64,000 bases of DNA from Rhodothermales bacterium (GCA_028278205.1 JANQES010000069.1:1-64000); one strand, 5' to 3'. Positions 7,514-16,847 are shown, numbered from the stretch's first letter. Made by a program: numbers and translations. Notes: a model not told the origin generated them from the letters alone.

Positions 7514-8914
7514 ATGTCCGAACCGAAGCACGACACTGCTCCCGAAGAAGCCGTCTGGGACGATCTCCCACCCATCGTCACCCCCGTCTACGGCATCGAA
7601 GACAAGCCGGCGCGGTGGAGCGAGCGGCTGCTCTACGGCTGGCAGCACACGCTGGTCGATATCTCGCCGTTCATCCTGCCGCTGGCCGTGGCCGGCGCGC
7701 TCGGCATGCCGGCGGGCGACGAAGCGCAGTTCATCAACTTCTGCCTGTTTGCCATGGGCGTGGCGACGCTGCTTCAGACCACCATCGGCAACCGGCTGCC
7801 CATCATCCAGGGGCCGTCGGCCACGCTGGTGGGGACGCTGGCGCCGGTGGCCGGGCAACTGGGTGGGCCGGCCATGTGGGGCGGCGTCTTTGTCGGCGGG
7901 CTCGTCGAGATGGTCATCGGTGCCTCGCGTGTGTTGAAATATCTGCGGCGGCTCTTCCCGCCCGTCGTCTCCGGCGTGGTGATCCTCAGCATCGGCCTGG
8001 CGCTGGGGCAACTGGCCGTGCGGCTGACAATCGGCGACGGCGCGGCGCTCAACTTCATCCTGGCCGGTGTGGTCATCGGGTTGATCTTTGTGTTGCAGGT
8101 GCGTTTTCGGGAGGTTTTCGGCGGCATCGTGGCGCGCGGGGCTATTTTCATCGTCATCTGGGTGGTCGGGCTCGGCGTGGCGGGCGTGTTGGGCGAAGTC
8201 AACTGGGCGTTGGTGGCCGAGAAGCCGTGGTTTGCGCTGCCGTCGTTTTTCCCCTACGGCGGGCCGGGCTTCGGCTGGACGTTCGGGGGCGCGGCCATCC
8301 TGGCGATCTTCGCGGGCTACCTCGGTTCGATGGTCGAGTCCATCGGCGATTATGCGGCGACGTGCGCGGTGGCGGGCGAGCAGTTTACGGTGCGGCACAT
8401 GAACCGGGGCATCATGGCCGAAGGGCTGGGCAGCGTCGTCGCGGCGGTGCTGGGCGGGCTGCCGTGTACGAGCTATACGCAGAACGTCGGCATCATCGCC
8501 ACGACGCGGGTGGCGAGCCGGTTTGTGGTGCAGGTGGCCGCCGTCATCCTGCTTTTATACGGGCTGTGTCCCAAGTTCGGCGCGCTGCTCGTGGCGATGC
8601 CGCGCGCCGTGCTCGGCGGCGTCTTCATCATCGTCTGCGGGATGATCGCGCTGGCCGGCATCAAGCTCGTGGGGCAGGCCAAAGGCACCACGGCCAACTT
8701 CCTGATGGCCGGCACCTCGCTGATCGTCGCTCTCCTCGTGCCGCTCTACGTCCAAAACAGCCTCGGCGCCGAATGGCTCGACACTCTGCCCGTGCTGCTG
8801 CGGCTGACGCTAACCAACACCGTCGTGCTGGCGGTGCTGCTGGCCGTCGGATTGAACTTATTGTTGAATATTGTTTTAAAAGGAGATAGGGAGGAAGGAA
8901 ATGATGCCGCCTAG
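7514..8914 (+). CDS. NCS2-family nucleobase permease
   Basis: 466 residues with about 12-14 hydrophobic segments. Signature regions of the nucleobase-cation-symporter-2 family are present: QGPSATLVGTLAP near the first half, ESIGDYAATC in the middle, and GLPCTSYTQNVGIIATTRV in the substrate region. Members import uracil, xanthine, uric acid or guanine/hypoxanthine with protons or sodium across the inner membrane; which one cannot be told here. I chose the ATG at 7514 because the upstream 30 in-frame codons are repeat-derived (Lys/Asn/Pro-rich). No good Shine-Dalgarno is visible. It is followed closely by a small membrane protein gene. Confidence 0.92.
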   Translation: MSEPKHDTAPEEAVWDDLPPIVTPVYGIEDKPARWSERLLYGWQHTLVDISPFILPLAVAGALGMPAGDEAQFINFCLFAMGVATLLQTTIGNRLPIIQGPSATLVGTLAPVAGQLGGPAMWGGVFVGGLVEMVIGASRVLKYLRRLFPPVVSGVVILSIGLALGQLAVRLTIGDGAALNFILAGVVIGLIFVLQVRFREVFGGIVARGAIFIVIWVVGLGVAGVLGEVNWALVAEKPWFALPSFFPYGGPGFGWTFGGAAILAIFAGYLGSMVESIGDYAATCAVAGEQFTVRHMNRGIMAEGLGSVVAAVLGGLPCTSYTQNVGIIATTRVASRFVVQVAAVILLLYGLCPKFGALLVAMPRAVLGGVFIIVCGMIALAGIKLVGQAKGTTANFLMAGTSLIVALLVPLYVQNSLGAEWLDTLPVLLRLTLTNTVVLAVLLAVGLNLLLNIVLKGDREEGNDAA

Positions 8915-8950
8915 ACGGCTTTCAGACTACAAAACGTTGGAGGTGGAAAA

Positions 8951-9481
8951 ATGACAAAGGCAGATTTTCGCATTCAGATGCTCGATAAGGAGATCGATCT
9001 GGTCTGGGGAAAAATCATCCATTTTGACAATCTTAGATGGAAGACGCGGCAGGTGGCACTCGTGTTGTGGACTGCCGCCATTGGTTTCGGAATACAGTTT
9101 GACAAAACCGGGTTGTTCTTTCTCGCGTCTTTTCTTCCCATCCCTTTCTGGATTATTGAAACGAATTATCGCAGATACTACAGAGGAATGAATGAGAGAA
9201 TGAAGGCAATCCGGGCTTTTATCCGTGACAAGAAATATTGCGTAAAAGGAGAGAAGGATAAGGAAGCCCAGCTTGATGATTTTCTTGATGATTCGAAGGA
9301 CTGTATTTTCCCTGTTTTCGACTACTGGGCGAGTAAAACTTTGCCGACCAAAGTACATAAGAAAGTAGTAAGCCGTTTGAGAAATTTTTTTCATCGCACC
9401 AATCTATTAATCTACTTGCTGATGATCTTAATCTCGGTTGCGATTTATTTATTTTCGGATCCTACGCTGGGTTTATTTTAA
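8951..9481 (+). CDS. Small multi-pass membrane protein of unknown function
   Basis: 176 residues. Two adjacent hydrophobic segments lie at about 36-54 and 55-70, followed by a long charged cytosolic region (75-140) and a C-terminal segment at about 150-170. A GGAGGTGG Shine-Dalgarno (from 8939) precedes the ATG. The N-terminal pattern (LDKEIDLVWGKIIHFDNL) resembles uncharacterised membrane proteins with a short helical N-terminus followed by a two-helix hairpin, a layout also seen in some effector-like families, but I cannot assign one. The gene is clearly more AT-rich than its neighbours, suggesting recent acquisition. Confidence 0.75.
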   Translation: MTKADFRIQMLDKEIDLVWGKIIHFDNLRWKTRQVALVLWTAAIGFGIQFDKTGLFFLASFLPIPFWIIETNYRRYYRGMNERMKAIRAFIRDKKYCVKGEKDKEAQLDDFLDDSKDCIFPVFDYWASKTLPTKVHKKVVSRLRNFFHRTNLLIYLLMILISVAIYLFSDPTLGLF

Positions 9482-9585
9482 GGGCGGAGGGTTGGTGTTA
9501 GCGTAGCAGATTGGCATCAGGCGCAACGCAATCGTGATTCCTGCGGTATAAGGCATCCATTCTGCAAGCAGCTTCTCCAACGACC

Positions 9586-10755
9586 ATGACCGCCAACTCA
9601 TCCATCGAAACGTCTTCCCCGAAACGCCGCTGGATGCGGTGGGCGTTGATTGCGGGGTTCTGGACGTTGGTGGCGTTGGTGTTCTCGGCGCTGATCTTTT
9701 TTGCGATGTCGGTAGAGAGACCAGAGGAAGCAGAGGCGGAGGCGGCAGCGTGGTCGGTGTCGTGGGGGCGGATCTTTGCCTCCCAGTTCATCCAGTGGGG
9801 GTCTTGGATGGCGTTCACGCCGTTTATTCTGTGGATGGCGCGTCGTTTTCCCATTTCCATGGAGGCAAAGGAACAGGCTGTGCTGCGGAACCGATGGGGG
9901 CGTTGGGCGCTCGTGCATCTGGGCCTCGGCCTCGGCGTCGGCGTGATGCACCTGTTTTTGACCTCCGTCGGGTATTTTCTGTTCGAGCCTTTTATGAGCG
10001 AGGGGCCGAGCAGATTTTTGAATCTCTTTGTAGGAGTCTTCCTGACTTTCATCATCTTCGACCTGCTGATGTACTGGGGGGTGCTCGGCGTCGGGTATGC
10101 GGTGGATTATTATCGGAAATACAAAGAGGGCGAGGTGCATGCCTCGCAGCTAGAGGCGCAACTGGCGCAGGCGCAGCTTCAGGCCCTCAAGATGCAACTC
10201 CATCCCCACTTTCTCTTCAACACGCTCAACGCCGTCTCGACGCTCGTGCGGACCAACAAGAACGAGGCGGCCACCGACATGATCGCCGGGCTGAGCGACC
10301 TGCTGCGCCTGACGTTAGAGAGCAGCGGCGCGCAGGAAGTCTCGCTCAAACAAGAACTCGACTTTCTCGAACACTACCTCGACATCGAGCAGATCCGCTT
10401 CGGCGACCGGCTGCGCGTGCAGATGGACATCGAGCCGGAGACGCTGCGCGCCCGGGTGCCTAACCTGCTCTTGCAACCGCTCGTCGAGAACGCCATCCGC
10501 CACGGCATTGCGCCGCGCGCGGGGGCCGGGCGTGTCGAAATCCGCGCTGCGCGGGATAACGGCGTGCTTCGCCTGCAAGTGCGCGACGACGGCCCCGGCC
10601 TGCCCGAGGGCGACGGCCTGCACAACGGCGTCGGCCTGGCCAACACGATGGCGCGGCTCCAGCGTCTCTACGGCGAAGCCCAACGCGTCACCTTCGCCAA
10701 CGCCGACGACGGCGGCGCGCTCGTTACGCTGGAACTGCCATTTGAGGAGATTTGA
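9586..10755 (+). CDS. LytS-type sensor histidine kinase
   Basis: 389 residues. Four predicted membrane helices lie in the first 175 residues, followed by a short coiled linker (AQLAQAQLQALKMQ) and a His_kinase domain. The phospho-acceptor region is LHPHFLFNTLN (H206/H208). The C-terminal HATPase has VENAIRHG (N box) and DDGPGLP (G1). Such kinases phosphorylate LytTR response regulators, and one follows directly at 10838. The kinase stop codon overlaps the left end of an 81-bp inverted repeat element that fills the whole gap to the regulator. Signal unknown. Confidence 0.93.
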   Translation: MTANSSIETSSPKRRWMRWALIAGFWTLVALVFSALIFFAMSVERPEEAEAEAAAWSVSWGRIFASQFIQWGSWMAFTPFILWMARRFPISMEAKEQAVLRNRWGRWALVHLGLGLGVGVMHLFLTSVGYFLFEPFMSEGPSRFLNLFVGVFLTFIIFDLLMYWGVLGVGYAVDYYRKYKEGEVHASQLEAQLAQAQLQALKMQLHPHFLFNTLNAVSTLVRTNKNEAATDMIAGLSDLLRLTLESSGAQEVSLKQELDFLEHYLDIEQIRFGDRLRVQMDIEPETLRARVPNLLLQPLVENAIRHGIAPRAGAGRVEIRAARDNGVLRLQVRDDGPGLPEGDGLHNGVGLANTMARLQRLYGEAQRVTFANADDGGALVTLELPFEEI

Positions 10756-10834
10756 ATTTTGACATGCTGAACACTGCAAATGCGACGATGCAAAACAACT
10801 TTCGCGACCCTATTCCTTGTAACAGTCAAAATTC
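10754..10834. repeat. 81-bp GAATTTTGAC element, copy 1
   Basis: Perfect 10-base terminal inverted repeats (GAATTTTGAC at 10754-10763, GTCAAAATTC at 10825-10834). The left end overlaps the TGA stop of the histidine kinase, and the right end is three bases before the regulator ATG. Other copies of near-identical size lie at 36971-37050 and 41817-41898. Confidence 0.8.
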
Positions 10835-10837
10835 AAA

Positions 10838-11641
10838 ATGGAGAGGATTCGGACGTTGATTGTCGATGACGAGCCGCTGGCGCGAGAGGGCGTGCGGGTG
10901 CTGCTTGAGCAGGATCCGGAGGTGGAGGTTGTGGGGGAGTGCGCCAACGGGCGCGAGGCGGTGCAGGCCCTCGGCGAACTCGGCCCGGATTTGCTGTTTC
11001 TGGACGTGCAGATGCCCGAAATGGACGGCTTCGAGGTGTTGGCTCAGGTCGAAACGGCCCGGATGCCCGTCGTCGTTTTTGTGACGGCGTATGACCAGCA
11101 TGCGCTGCGCGCCTTCGAGGTTCACGCCCTCGATTATCTGCTCAAACCGTTCAAAGACGACCGTTTCCGCGCCGCCCTCGACCGCGCCAAAGCGCAGGTC
11201 CGGCAGCAACAAGTCAACGCCCTTAGCCAGCGTCTGGTGGCGTTGCTCGAACAGACTGGCAGCGCCGCGCCCGCAGCCGCCACGCCGCCGCCGGACGAGG
11301 CGCCCTACCTGACGCGGCTGGTGGTCAAAACCGGCGGGCGCGTCTTTTTTATCAACGTCGAAGAGATCGATTGGATTGAAGCTGCCGACTATTACGTGCG
11401 CCTGCACGTGGGCAAAAAAGCCCACCTGCTGCGCGAGACCATGAGCAACCTCGAACGCCGCCTCGACCCTCGGCATTTCCAGCGTATCCACCGCTCGACG
11501 ATCGTCCACCTCGACCGCATCGCCGCCCTCGAACCCTACTTCCACGGCGATTACATGGTGCTACTGCGCGACGGCACCGAACTCAAGATGAGCCGCCGCC
11601 ACCGGCAGAAGGTGGAGGCGGCGTTGGGGCAGTCGCTTTGA
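10838..11641 (+). CDS. LytTR-family response regulator
   Basis: 267 residues. The receiver domain (1-120) has the acidic pocket D10/D11, phospho-acceptor D56 (LLFLDVQMP), T83 and K103. A Gln/Ala/Pro-rich linker leads to a LytTR DNA-binding domain (about 160-262) with the characteristic IDWIEAADYYVRLH and FQRIHRSTIVHLDRI segments. It is the cognate partner of the upstream LytS-type kinase. LytTR proteins usually bind paired direct repeats upstream of target promoters; no such target is identified here. The ATG lies immediately after the 81-bp element, so its ribosome binding site must lie in that element. Confidence 0.95.
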   Translation: MERIRTLIVDDEPLAREGVRVLLEQDPEVEVVGECANGREAVQALGELGPDLLFLDVQMPEMDGFEVLAQVETARMPVVVFVTAYDQHALRAFEVHALDYLLKPFKDDRFRAALDRAKAQVRQQQVNALSQRLVALLEQTGSAAPAAATPPPDEAPYLTRLVVKTGGRVFFINVEEIDWIEAADYYVRLHVGKKAHLLRETMSNLERRLDPRHFQRIHRSTIVHLDRIAALEPYFHGDYMVLLRDGTELKMSRRHRQKVEAALGQSL

Positions 11642-11680
11642 GAGGCCCTTTTGCTGAATCAACGGGATTTAGCGTGAGGT

Positions 11681-11878
11681 CGAAAGGGAGAGAGGGAGAA
11701 AGGGGGAGAGGGAGATTTTGAATGTAGAATATCGAATTACGAATGTAGAATGTAGAAGGAATTGACAGCACATTCTGTATTCGGCATTTACCTTCGGTCA
11801 GTCGCCTTCGGCTCGTGTCTTGTTCGATATTCGTAATTCAAATCCCCCTTTCCCCCTCTCGCCCTTTCCCCCTTTCGT
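11681..11878. repeat. Word-iterated inverted repeat (GGGAGA/GAATGTAGAA) with inner module
   Basis: The left arm (11681-11755) runs GGGAGAGAGGGAGAAAGGGGGAG-like words into GAATATCGAATTACGAAT. The right arm (11824-11878) reads TTCGATATTCGTAATTC and then CCCCCTTTCCCCCTCTC words. The loop holds a minus-strand copy of the CACGAG...GACTGACCGAAGGTAAAT module (11786-11817). No gene is seen between the response regulator and the PDZ protein. Confidence 0.75.
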
Positions 11879-12038
11879 TTCCTCCGTCTCGTAAGATTAT
11901 ATCCGATCGAGAAACACCTCCAGCCGTTGACCGGAGCAACGCCGTCGTTCCCTGCATCCACGATCCCGTTGACTGCAAGTCTCCATCAACAGCGGGGTCG
12001 ATTCCGTAGCGTGGCTATCATCTGTCCGGATGAGTGAA

Positions 12039-12090
12039 GGACGGGGGCGCGGTGGTCACCCTCCCAGAAGCGATCACCGCGCCTCGTCCC
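12039..12090. other. GC-rich hairpin upstream of the PDZ membrane protein
   Basis: GGACGGGGGCGCGGTGGTC pairs with GATCACCGCGCCTCGTCC across a short loop. There is no T-run. It lies 50 bases before the PDZ gene and could be a 5' UTR structure. The rest of 11879-12139 shows no gene. Confidence 0.45.
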
Positions 12091-12139
12091 CGATGCCCAT
12101 CGCACCCGTTTCTCAGACACCCGCCAGGAGGATTGCGTC

Positions 12140-13201
12140 ATGGAAGGAAATAGCTATGCCCGATACAAGACCGCGATGCTGGTAGCAGCAGGGCTTTTTG
12201 CCGTATGGGGCGTCTTCGGTATCTTCGACGTCAACAACCTGCCTTACTCCGGCTATCAGACCGACGGCAACAACACCGTCACCCAGGTTGCCGAAGACAG
12301 CCCCGCAGAACAAGCCGGTATGCAGGCAGGCGACTACATCCGTAGCATCGGCAGCATTGCCGTAGAAGACGCCGGGGCGATGTCTCGCCGGGGACGCGCC
12401 GCTATTGGCGAGACGCGAACGATTGTGGTGGAGCGGGACGGCCAGCCGGCCAGCCTCGACGTCACGTATACCCACCTGCCGGGCACCAATAAAGCGCTGA
12501 CGTTTGTCGCCATTCTCATCGGTTTCTGTTTTCTGGTCTTCGGCCTGTTGCCCTATCTCAAAGCGCCCAACGCGCGCGCGACGCTGCTGGCCATCTTCGG
12601 CCTGACGCTCGGCTTTTCGTTCTTCGGCGGCCCGTATCTCTCTGCCTACGCGCTTCGCCTCGCCGTCGGCATCATCTCGACGCTGTTGGTGGTGGGCGGC
12701 TTCGCAGCGCTGCTTCACTTTACGCTGATGTTTCCCAGGCGAAAAGCCCTGCTCGACAAACGCCACATGCGCGATTGGATCTACGGCCCGGCGGCGCTCA
12801 TCTTCCTCTTCCTGCTCTACCGGGGGATCTTCCAGCCTGCGGCCACGAGCGCGCTCAACGTTATCACAGGCGTTCTGGTTGGTGTCTTGATCATTGGCTA
12901 CTTCGGCCTGTCGCTGGCGGCGTTTGTGCATAGTTACGTCAAGGCCACCGCCGGGGAACGCCGGGCTTACGGGCTGACCTACGTGCTGGCCGGACTGCTC
13001 GTCGGCTTCTTGCCCATCCTGTTCGTGGTGCTGGTAGCCGTGGTCGCGCCGCAAGTGGTGATTCCGGGCGCCAATTTCTTCTTCCTGACCATCGTGCTGA
13101 TCCCGATCTCGCTGGCGCTGGCCGTCATGAAGAGCGACAAAGCTGAAGATTCCGTTCCTGTCTTTACTGAGGTACAGCCCCATGTTTCTATGTCTACCTG
13201 A
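12140..13201 (+). CDS. PDZ-domain integral membrane protein
   Basis: 353 residues. After an N-terminal anchor (about 10-27) comes a periplasmic PDZ domain (about 42-112) with the core pattern VAEDSPAEQAGMQAGDYI. Seven or so hydrophobic helices then run to residue 335, and a short acidic tail ends the protein. There is no protease motif such as HExxH, so it is not a site-2 protease. The layout resembles membrane sensor modules where PDZ precedes a 7TM-like region, but without a kinase domain. An AGGAGG-like site (GCCAGGAGG) precedes the ATG. It is apparently monocistronic; function unknown. Confidence 0.8.
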   Translation: MEGNSYARYKTAMLVAAGLFAVWGVFGIFDVNNLPYSGYQTDGNNTVTQVAEDSPAEQAGMQAGDYIRSIGSIAVEDAGAMSRRGRAAIGETRTIVVERDGQPASLDVTYTHLPGTNKALTFVAILIGFCFLVFGLLPYLKAPNARATLLAIFGLTLGFSFFGGPYLSAYALRLAVGIISTLLVVGGFAALLHFTLMFPRRKALLDKRHMRDWIYGPAALIFLFLLYRGIFQPAATSALNVITGVLVGVLIIGYFGLSLAAFVHSYVKATAGERRAYGLTYVLAGLLVGFLPILFVVLVAVVAPQVVIPGANFFFLTIVLIPISLALAVMKSDKAEDSVPVFTEVQPHVSMST

Positions 13202-13473
13202 TCCCGCCCCGCTGGCCGTCCGTTGCCTGATGTCCGGTTTTTCAAGAAGCCCGGAGGTTGCCCGGCGCGATGACGTGAGGCGTTTTTCGGACAATCACGA
13301 AATGCAAAAGGCTCATCCCCTCACCAACCTGCGAAACCGTGAAGATCAAAACACGCATTCAGGCCGGGGCTAATCCCTGGTACGAAAATCCCTAAGAACG
13401 GTCGCTCTGCCCGGCCAGATCGGGCAGGGCGATGGGAAGGGCCTGCTGGATTGGCCGGGCGAGCGCCGGTTTG

Positions 13474-13893
13474 TCAATCGAACCAATTCTCAAGGCGCAG
13501 ACCATCGAAGTCTGCGAAATCCGCCGTGTTGCGGGTGACCAGGATGAGGTTTTGGGTGGCCGCCACGGAAGCAATCATCCCGTCAGCCCACGGGCGGGGG
13601 CGCCCCAGGCGTTCGAGGCGGGCGCGCTCGCGGCTGTGCCATTGCGCGGCGGTTGCATCATAGGGCAAGATCGGCAGTGTCGCCTGCACCACATCTTCCA
13701 GGTAGCGTGTCAGCATGTTGCGCCGTCGGCTTGGCACGAGGCGCTCAACGCCATAAACCAACTCGTGCCACACCGGGCTGGCAATGGCGCACTCGTGCTC
13801 GTGCGCTTGATACCGTTCCCGCACGCGTGCGTTGGGTTGGGGCCGGGCCCCTTCGGAGACGATGTTGGTGTCGAGCAGATAGTGAATCATCAA
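13474..13893 (-). CDS. PIN-domain toxin (VapC family)
   Basis: 139 residues. The PIN nuclease fold carries D8 (LLDTN), E44 (WHELVYG), D104 (PWADGMIA) and a C-terminal VTRNTADFADF, giving a complete acidic Mg-binding site. VapC toxins cut tRNA or rRNA and are neutralised by a partner antitoxin. The antitoxin gene immediately upstream overlaps its start by four bases (ATGA at 13890-13893). Sub-type resembles FitB-like VapC. Confidence 0.93.
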   Translation of the reverse strand: MMIHYLLDTNIVSEGARPQPNARVRERYQAHEHECAIASPVWHELVYGVERLVPSRRRNMLTRYLEDVVQATLPILPYDATAAQWHSRERARLERLGRPRPWADGMIASVAATQNLILVTRNTADFADFDGLRLENWFD

Positions 13894-14153
13894 CCAGGGT
13901 CCTCCTCAAAGGGGGAGGGGCGTCCTTCGTCAGTGCTTCTTAAACCTTCAAACGTCTCGTCATCAATCGGGAGTGGACCGTATTTGCGAACAAACGCGTC
14001 GTGTGCTTCCAGGAAACTGGGCCGCGCATCGGCGAGGGCGCGTTCAAGGATGAGAATAGCCTGCTGATTCAGACTGCGCCGTTCTTTTGCCGCCAGGCGA
14101 CGGAGTTGCTCTAGCAGCGTATCCGGTATTCCTTTTAATGTGAGTGAGGCCAT
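13890..14153 (-). CDS. FitA/Arc-type ribbon-helix-helix antitoxin
   Basis: 87 residues. The N-terminal ribbon-helix-helix (about 1-45: SLTLKGIPDTLLEQLRRLA, then SLNQQAILILE) matches FitA-like antitoxins that bind DNA as dimers and autoregulate the operon. The acidic C-terminal tail (DEGRPSPFEEDPG) is the likely toxin-binding part. It is translationally coupled to the downstream PIN toxin. Confidence 0.88.
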   Translation of the reverse strand: MASLTLKGIPDTLLEQLRRLAAKERRSLNQQAILILERALADARPSFLEAHDAFVRKYGPLPIDDETFEGLRSTDEGRPSPFEEDPG

Positions 14154-14228
14154 GATCCATTATGCATCGTTTTGGTTCCATGATGGGTACAAATGGTGTT
14201 TACTGGATGTTCCTTTGGTAGCTCACCC

Positions 14229-15662
14229 TCAATGCTCTGACGAACCTTCAAATCCGCTCAACCTCGGCAGTTCGATAGGATGCGCTGCTTGCACCGCCTG
14301 AGCCAGCGCCAACACCCCCTCCTCGCCCAGCGGCGGCCCGACGATCTGAAGTCCCACGGGCAAGCCCTCGTCGTCGAGGCCGCAGGGCACGCAGCCGACG
14401 GGCAGGCCCGTCAGGCTCAACACGAACGTCGGCGCGAACCAGTCGAAATACGTCTCCATGGTCTTGCCGGCGACAGTTTCCGGGTAATTTTGCTCGACGG
14501 GGAAAGGCGGCACGGCCATGCAGGGTGTCAGGAGGAAGTCGTGGCTGCGGAAGAAGTCGCGGAAGCGGTGCCAGAGCCGGCTGCGCGCGTGTTCGGCAGC
14601 GGCCAGCGCCTCGGTGGTCACCGCCAGTCCGGCGCGGATGTTGCCAGCCAGGTTGGCACCGAGTTGATCGAGCTTGTCGAGGCGCGGGTAATGCGTAGCC
14701 GCCATGTGGTAGCCGCGCAGGGCCGGGAACGCGTCGCGGCCCATCGACAGATCCATCGCAATCTCTTCGACAAAAGCCCCGGCCTGCGTCATCTCGAAAG
14801 CGGCCTTACGGCAGATCTGTTCGAGGCCCGCGTCGATGCCGATGCCGGCGACGTCCGGGCAGTAGGCCAGCCGCAAGCCGGGCCGGATGCCCTCGCGCGT
14901 GGCGCCGATGAAGTCGCGGCCTTCGAAGGGTTGATAGACGGGGCTCTCCGGGCTGGGGCCGGCAGCGGCCTGGAGGAAGAGCGCCACGTCTTCGGCGGTG
15001 CGGCCCATGCCGCCGGTCACCGAGAGGCGATCCCACAGATAATCGGACGGCACGGTGGGCACGAGCCCTGGCGAGGGCCGCAGCCCCACCACGCCGCAGA
15101 ACGACGCCGGCATCCGCAACGACCCGCCGAGGTCGGTGCCGTCGGCCAGGGCAACCATACCGGCCGCCAGCGCCGCCGCGCCGCCGCCGGTCGAGCCGCC
15201 GGCGGTGCGTTCGGGATTCCAGGGGTTGCGCGTGCGTCCGAAGACGTCGTTGAAGGTGTTGCCGCCAGCGGCAAACTCCGGCGTGTTGGTTTTGCCCAGG
15301 ATGACGGCGCCGGCAGCGCGCAGCCGCCACGCCACCACCGCATCGGCGTCGGGCACGTGGTCGGCGTAGAGGCGCGAGCCGTAGGTGGTGCGCAGGCTCG
15401 CCACGGGCGTGATGTCTTTGATGCCCACCGGCAGGCCGTGCAGCAGCCCCATCGCCTCGCCGCGCGCCGTCTGCTGCTCCAGCCGCCGCGCCTCGTCGAG
15501 CGCCCGCTCATTGAGCGTCACCACCGCGTTGATCGCGCCGTTGTAGCGTTCCACCTGCGCCAGATACGCCTCTACGACCTGTACCGGCGAGACCTCGCCC
15601 CGGCCAATCCGCCGCCGCAATGCGCTGGCCGAAAGTCGGGTAATTTCCTCAGTTTGGGACAT
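14229..15662 (-). CDS. Amidase signature family hydrolase
   Basis: 477 residues, the standard length. The Ser-cisSer-Lys triad is intact: K82 (LPVGIKDI), S157 (GGSTGG) and S181 (DLGGSLRMPA). The Gly-rich amidase signature covers about 150-185. Family members hydrolyse amide bonds of varied small molecules; GatA is excluded as the default because there is no gatB/gatC neighbour and the C-terminal region is of the 6-aminohexanoate/aryl-amidase style. No signal peptide, so cytosolic. The ATG is preceded directly by a word-iterated repeat. Confidence 0.92.
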   Translation of the reverse strand: MSQTEEITRLSASALRRRIGRGEVSPVQVVEAYLAQVERYNGAINAVVTLNERALDEARRLEQQTARGEAMGLLHGLPVGIKDITPVASLRTTYGSRLYADHVPDADAVVAWRLRAAGAVILGKTNTPEFAAGGNTFNDVFGRTRNPWNPERTAGGSTGGGAAALAAGMVALADGTDLGGSLRMPASFCGVVGLRPSPGLVPTVPSDYLWDRLSVTGGMGRTAEDVALFLQAAAGPSPESPVYQPFEGRDFIGATREGIRPGLRLAYCPDVAGIGIDAGLEQICRKAAFEMTQAGAFVEEIAMDLSMGRDAFPALRGYHMAATHYPRLDKLDQLGANLAGNIRAGLAVTTEALAAAEHARSRLWHRFRDFFRSHDFLLTPCMAVPPFPVEQNYPETVAGKTMETYFDWFAPTFVLSLTGLPVGCVPCGLDDEGLPVGLQIVGPPLGEEGVLALAQAVQAAHPIELPRLSGFEGSSEH

Positions 15663-15669
15663 CTTTGGG

Positions 15670-15762
15670 GTGTTTTAGTGTTTGGGTGTTATAGTGTTTT
15701 AGTTGGGTGAAGTAAAGAAACTGAAACACTATAACACTAAAACACCATAACACTAAAACACC
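15670..15762. repeat. Word-iterated inverted repeat (GTGTTTTAGTG)
   Basis: The left arm reiterates GTGTTTTAGTGTTTGGGTG and the right arm GAAACACTATAACACTAAAACACC. It fills the gap between the amidase start and the ricT stop (both minus strand), ending three bases before the ricT stop codon. The words match those at 1364-1625 and 58006-58136. Confidence 0.8.
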
Positions 15763-15764
15763 GT

Positions 15765-16847
15765 TCAGCCGTCTTCTTTGCTGCCCCTGTCATCGTTTCG
15801 CGGGGTATCCGGGCGGCTTCCCCGGCGGCGCGACTTTTTGCCCCGGCGCTTTTTGCTGGATCCGGGTGGCCCGTCGCCCGTCGTCATCGTGGCCAGGATC
15901 TCCTTGACTTCGTCGAGCGGTTTGTCTTCCCAGGAGCCGTCGTGATACTGGATCCAGACGACGCTTTTGAAGATGTCGAGCTTCTGGATGGTGCCCCGGC
16001 CATAGGAGGTGGTGATGGCCGTATCGACGCGGGGGAAGTGTTCGAGCGCGCCCATGTACTGCTCCAACTCGTAGTTGAGGCAGCACTTGAGGCGCCCGCA
16101 TTGGCCGCTGAGACGCACCGGGTTGAGCGGCAGATTCTGCACCTTGGCCGCCTGTGTCGAGACGGGTTTAAACTCTTGCAACCACGTCGAGCAGCAGAGT
16201 TCGCGCCCGCACGAGCCGATGCCGCCGACGCGGGCCGCTTCGTCGCGCGCGCCGATCTGGCGCAACTCCACCCGGGTCCGAAACTTACGAGCGAGATCCC
16301 GCACGAGCTGCCGGAAATCGACGCGGTGCTCGGCGGTGAAATAGAACGTGATTTTTTTCTGATCGAATTGCCACTCTACATCCACGAGCTTCATCGGCAG
16401 ATCCAGCCGGTCGATGGCTTTGCGCCCGATGTAGAAGGCTTCGCGTTCGGAGTCCCGGTTGGTTTCCCAGCGTTCGATGTCTGAGCGTGTAGCCAGGCGG
16501 ATGAGGTTGGGAAAGTCCTCGGTTTCTTCCTGGCCTTTGGCCTTGACGCGCAGCCGGACGAGTTCGCCCGTCATGTTGACCGAGCCGAAATCCACGCCCC
16601 GGTCGGCGGCGACGATGACGAAGTCGCCGGTGTGCGGCGTCAGGCTCTGGGTGTTGCGATAGATACCTTTACGCCGGGCTTTAAACGTGACTTCGACGAG
16701 GTCGTAGGTGACCGTCGGTTGATCGATGCCGAGGTCGTTGAGCCAGTCGAAGACGTGCATAGACGGGCAGGCGGCGGTGCCGCAAGCCCCCGAGCTACAG
16801 CCGCCCGTGCTGCATCCGCCGCCGCTGCTACACGATCCACATCCCAT
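15765..16847 (-). CDS. ricT: PSP1-domain protein RicT (YaaT)
   Basis: 360 residues. The PSP1 C-terminal domain covers about 95-300 and includes the conserved cysteine motifs CGRELCCS and GQCGRLKCCLNYE. In Bacillus, RicT forms the RicAFT complex that binds Fe-S clusters and assists RNase Y-dependent mRNA maturation. The N-terminal MGCGSCSSGGGCSTGGCSS stretch adds many extra cysteines, a variant known from FCB-group homologues. The C-terminal tail is basic (KKRRGKKSRRRG), suggesting RNA contact. holB lies downstream of the next repeat upstream, which matches the frequent ricT-holB pairing in genomes. Confidence 0.93.
   Translation of the reverse strand: MGCGSCSSGGGCSTGGCSSGACGTAACPSMHVFDWLNDLGIDQPTVTYDLVEVTFKARRKGIYRNTQSLTPHTGDFVIVAADRGVDFGSVNMTGELVRLRVKAKGQEETEDFPNLIRLATRSDIERWETNRDSEREAFYIGRKAIDRLDLPMKLVDVEWQFDQKKITFYFTAEHRVDFRQLVRDLARKFRTRVELRQIGARDEAARVGGIGSCGRELCCSTWLQEFKPVSTQAAKVQNLPLNPVRLSGQCGRLKCCLNYELEQYMGALEHFPRVDTAITTSYGRGTIQKLDIFKSVVWIQYHDGSWEDKPLDEVKEILATMTTGDGPPGSSKKRRGKKSRRRGSRPDTPRNDDRGSKEDG

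Noticed and set aside
12140..13201. Site-2 protease call for the PDZ membrane protein
   Set aside because: No HExxH or LDG motif is present in the helices.
14229..15662. gatA (Glu-tRNA amidotransferase subunit A)
   Set aside because: The amidase triad is shared, but there are no gatB/gatC neighbours and the C-terminal half does not resemble GatA, so a general amidase is the safer call.
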